This document shows, piece after piece, positions 62,335 through 64,000 of a stretch of DNA of 64,000 nucleotides (its first letter is position 1; every line of letters starts with the position of its first letter). The position numbers were made by a program, and so were the translations under genes. Source of the stretch: Hamadaea flava (GTDB lineage: Bacteria > Actinomycetota > Actinomycetes > Mycobacteriales > Micromonosporaceae); contig NZ_JAMZDZ010000001.1 of the NCBI RefSeq assembly GCF_024172085.1, positions 4,960,001 through 5,024,000 on the forward strand, read 5' to 3'. The notes under the pieces were generated by a model. It was not told the DNA's origin. It ran no database searches and was given only the letters and a program-made list of their open reading frames with translations.

Positions 62335-62370
62335 CTCGAATCGTCGGGTGTACCGGTTGGACGATTCGAG
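62335..62370. promoter_or_regulatory. Inverted repeat in the chaplin leader
   Basis: CTCGAATCGTC (62335-62345) and GACGATTCGAG (62360-62370), perfect 11-bp arms with a 14-nt loop, 16-51 nt upstream of the chaplin ATG. It could be an operator or an RNA hairpin in the 5' leader. Confidence 0.55.
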
Positions 62371-62499
62371 AAACGAGGCGATTCGGGCAACTGACGCTGC
62401 TGTGTCGGATGAGCGACATAGGAAATGCCGGGTAATTCCGTCAGAATTCCCGGCAATGTCCGATTTATACGGTATGCAGAGTGCGTACCTGAAAAAACC

Positions 62500-63177
62500 T
62501 CAGACGCGAGCCCGGCGAGCGAGCCGCTCGGGGTCGAGGATGATCACGCTCTTGCCGTCGAGTCGCAGCCACCCGCGCGAGGCGAAGTCGGCGAGCGCCT
62601 TATTGACGGTCTCCCGGGAAGCCCCGACCAGTTGGGCCAGCTCCTCCTGGGTGAGGTCGTGCGTGACCCGCAGGACGCCGCCGTCGCGGGTGCCGAAGCG
62701 GCCCGCCATCTGCAGCAGGTTCTTGGCGACCCGGCCCGGGACGTCGGTGAAGATCAGGTCGGCGAGCGCGTCGTTGGTCCGGCGCAGCCGCCGGGCGAGG
62801 ACGCGGAGCAGCTGCTCGGCGATCTCCGGCCGATTGGTCAGCCACGGGCGCAGGGCGGCCTTGCGCAGGCGGGCCAGCCGGGAGTCGGTGACGGCGGTGG
62901 CCGTGGCGGTCCGCGGCCCGGGGTCGAACAGCGACAGCTCGCCCATCATGTCGGACGGACCCATCACGGCGATCAGGTTCTGCCGGCCGTCCGCGGCGCG
63001 GCGGCCCAGCTTGATCTTCCCGGACAGCACGATGTAGAGGCTGTCGCCCGGCTCGCCCTCGTTGAAGACGACCTCGCCCTTGCGAACCTCGATGGTCTCG
63101 ATCTCACGGGCGAGAGCCTCCGCGGCCTCGGGATCGACACCCTGGAAGATCCCGCTGCGGGCCAGCACCTCATCCAT
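62500..63177 (-). CDS. crp: Crp-type cAMP receptor protein
   Basis: 225 residues. Cyclic-nucleotide domain (~10-130) with [18 protein letters not shown] containing the phosphate-binding Glu, Arg and Thr needed for cAMP. Helix-turn-helix (~170-200: [21 protein letters not shown]). Same position relative to MBL/RidA/whiB4 as Rv3676 crp in Mycobacterium. ATG 63177 follows GGAGG. The cyclase encoded nearby could supply its ligand. Monocistronic. Confidence 0.94.
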   Translation of the reverse strand: MDEVLARSGIFQGVDPEAAEALAREIETIEVRKGEVVFNEGEPGDSLYIVLSGKIKLGRRAADGRQNLIAVMGPSDMMGELSLFDPGPRTATATAVTDSRLARLRKAALRPWLTNRPEIAEQLLRVLARRLRRTNDALADLIFTDVPGRVAKNLLQMAGRFGTRDGGVLRVTHDLTQEELAQLVGASRETVNKALADFASRGWLRLDGKSVIILDPERLARRARV

Positions 63178-63333
63178 GCGCCACACCTCCACCTGTGCGC
63201 TTCTGCGCTTGCCTGCTTCTGCGCTGCCTGCGGCAGCCACGCAACAAACGCGCAACGTCAGTCTAGGCGCAACGCGACGAGAACCGGACGGGTACCCAAA
63301 AGATCGCTGTTAGCCCCAGAGTAGGGTCGTGCG

Positions 63334-63990
63334 GTGCGTCCTGAGCTGGTCTTTCGCGAAGAGGGCGGGCTTTTGGCACCGCTGCTGGTCTGGCGGTTGC
63401 CGGGCGCAATCCCGACAATCTCCTCAGGTCCCCTCGGCGGGGGCATCGGCGAGCGCCGTTGGGTGATGAACGCCACTGTTCCGATGTCGTACGACCGCGA
63501 TGATCCTGGCGTTCACCTGTCCGACATCGCGGGAGATCTCGGCCTTTCCGGACCCGGTGCCGGGCTTATGACCGGGGTCGACGTCGCGCGGGTGGTCACC
63601 ACCGAGGACGACGGGGTCGAGGTCTTCGCCACGGTCGGCCTCGGCCGCCCGATCCTCGCCGCAGCACCCGCCGAGGACTTCGGCGAACTCGTCGGCACGG
63701 TCAACATCATCGCCTTCCTGCCCGCGCGGCTCAGCGATGCCGCGCTGGTCAATGCCGTCGCCACCGTCACGGAGGCGAAGACACAGGCCCTTTTCGAGCT
63801 CGGGTACGCCGCCACGGGGACCTCGACCGACGCGGTGTGTGTCGTGGTGTCCGATTCCGGGCCGGCCGAGGCGTACGGGGGTCCCCGGTCGCGCTGGGGC
63901 GCACCCCTCGCACGCGCCGTTCACCAGGCGATTCTCCGCGGCGGCCGGGACTTCCGAGCCGACCCGGTCGGCTGGTCGGATCGGACCTGA
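63334..63990 (+). CDS. cbiZ: Adenosylcobinamide amidohydrolase CbiZ
   Basis: 218 residues. Cleaves adenosylcobinamide to adenosylcobyric acid for salvage of exogenous corrinoids. Family marks: LGGGIGERRWVMNATVP, GLMTGVDVARVV, NIIAFLPARLSDAALVNAV, EAKTQALFELG and TGTSTDAVCVVV. GTG 63334 has only a weak Shine-Dalgarno. Divergent from crp across 156 bp. Ends ten bases before the window edge. Confidence 0.92.
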   Translation: MRPELVFREEGGLLAPLLVWRLPGAIPTISSGPLGGGIGERRWVMNATVPMSYDRDDPGVHLSDIAGDLGLSGPGAGLMTGVDVARVVTTEDDGVEVFATVGLGRPILAAAPAEDFGELVGTVNIIAFLPARLSDAALVNAVATVTEAKTQALFELGYAATGTSTDAVCVVVSDSGPAEAYGGPRSRWGAPLARAVHQAILRGGRDFRADPVGWSDRT

Positions 63991-64000
63991 TCAACCTTTC

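Overview
The window is a GC-rich actinobacterial chromosome segment with many GTG starts and strong C/G third-position bias. Chaplins, a WhiB-family regulator, the DUF6230/DUF6114 pair and class-E-sortase-like surface proteins point to a spore- or aerial-growth-competent filamentous actinomycete. My best guess is the family Micromonosporaceae; the genus is not resolved. It looks like ordinary core chromosome: I see no phage, IS element, CRISPR array or biosynthetic cluster. Layout, 1-15.6 kb: tRNA-Arg and a tiny GntR regulator, the DUF6230/DUF6114 membrane pair, a DUF885 metallopeptidase, an EamA exporter, a PHP phosphoesterase, an M48 protease with a membrane partner, a secreted beta-propeller, prephenate dehydrogenase, tadA with its associated gene, a TetR/thioesterase pair and deoD. 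15.6-19.9 kb: tRNA-Ser(CGA), the SRP RNA (antisense), tRNA-Ser(GGA), then dnaX-ybaB-recR. 20-25.8 kb: a complete five-gene oligopeptide-type ABC importer. 25.8-37 kb: an AbiEi-like protein, a secreted HNH nuclease lipoprotein, an MFS exporter, leuA, another MFS protein, an LPxTG surface protein and the lysC-asd operon. The order dnaX-ybaB-recR...leuA...lysC-asd resembles the mycobacterial chromosome (from memory, Rv3708c-Rv3721c). 37-44.9 kb: a lipoprotein, a GAF/GGDEF diguanylate cyclase, a secreted Pro-rich propeller, DUF4239 and DUF3159 membrane proteins (the latter behind a DtxR/IdeR-like iron box), tRNA-Pro, a metallophosphoesterase and a YqeY protein. 44.9-63.2 kb: the locus wblA(whiB4)-PBP-two Get3/ArsA-like ATPases-DUF4177-RidA-MBL...crp, which matches the mycobacterial order Rv3676-Rv3682. 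Between MBL and crp sit a class III cyclase/AAA/TPR protein, a Ser/Thr kinase, a two-gene biotin-dependent carboxylase and a frameshifted three-domain chaplin gene. This places cAMP synthesis close to the cAMP receptor. The window ends with cbiZ. The most unusual signal is non-coding. A ~90-nt dispersed repeat starting with GATCATGAAC sits at four convergent gene junctions (39.6, 41.9, 44.8 and 61.2 kb), and three of the four copies carry tandem repeats at the same edge. A second palindromic class sits at other gene ends (9.6, 11.9 and 29.4 kb). These may be family-specific bidirectional terminators or REP/MITE-like elements.
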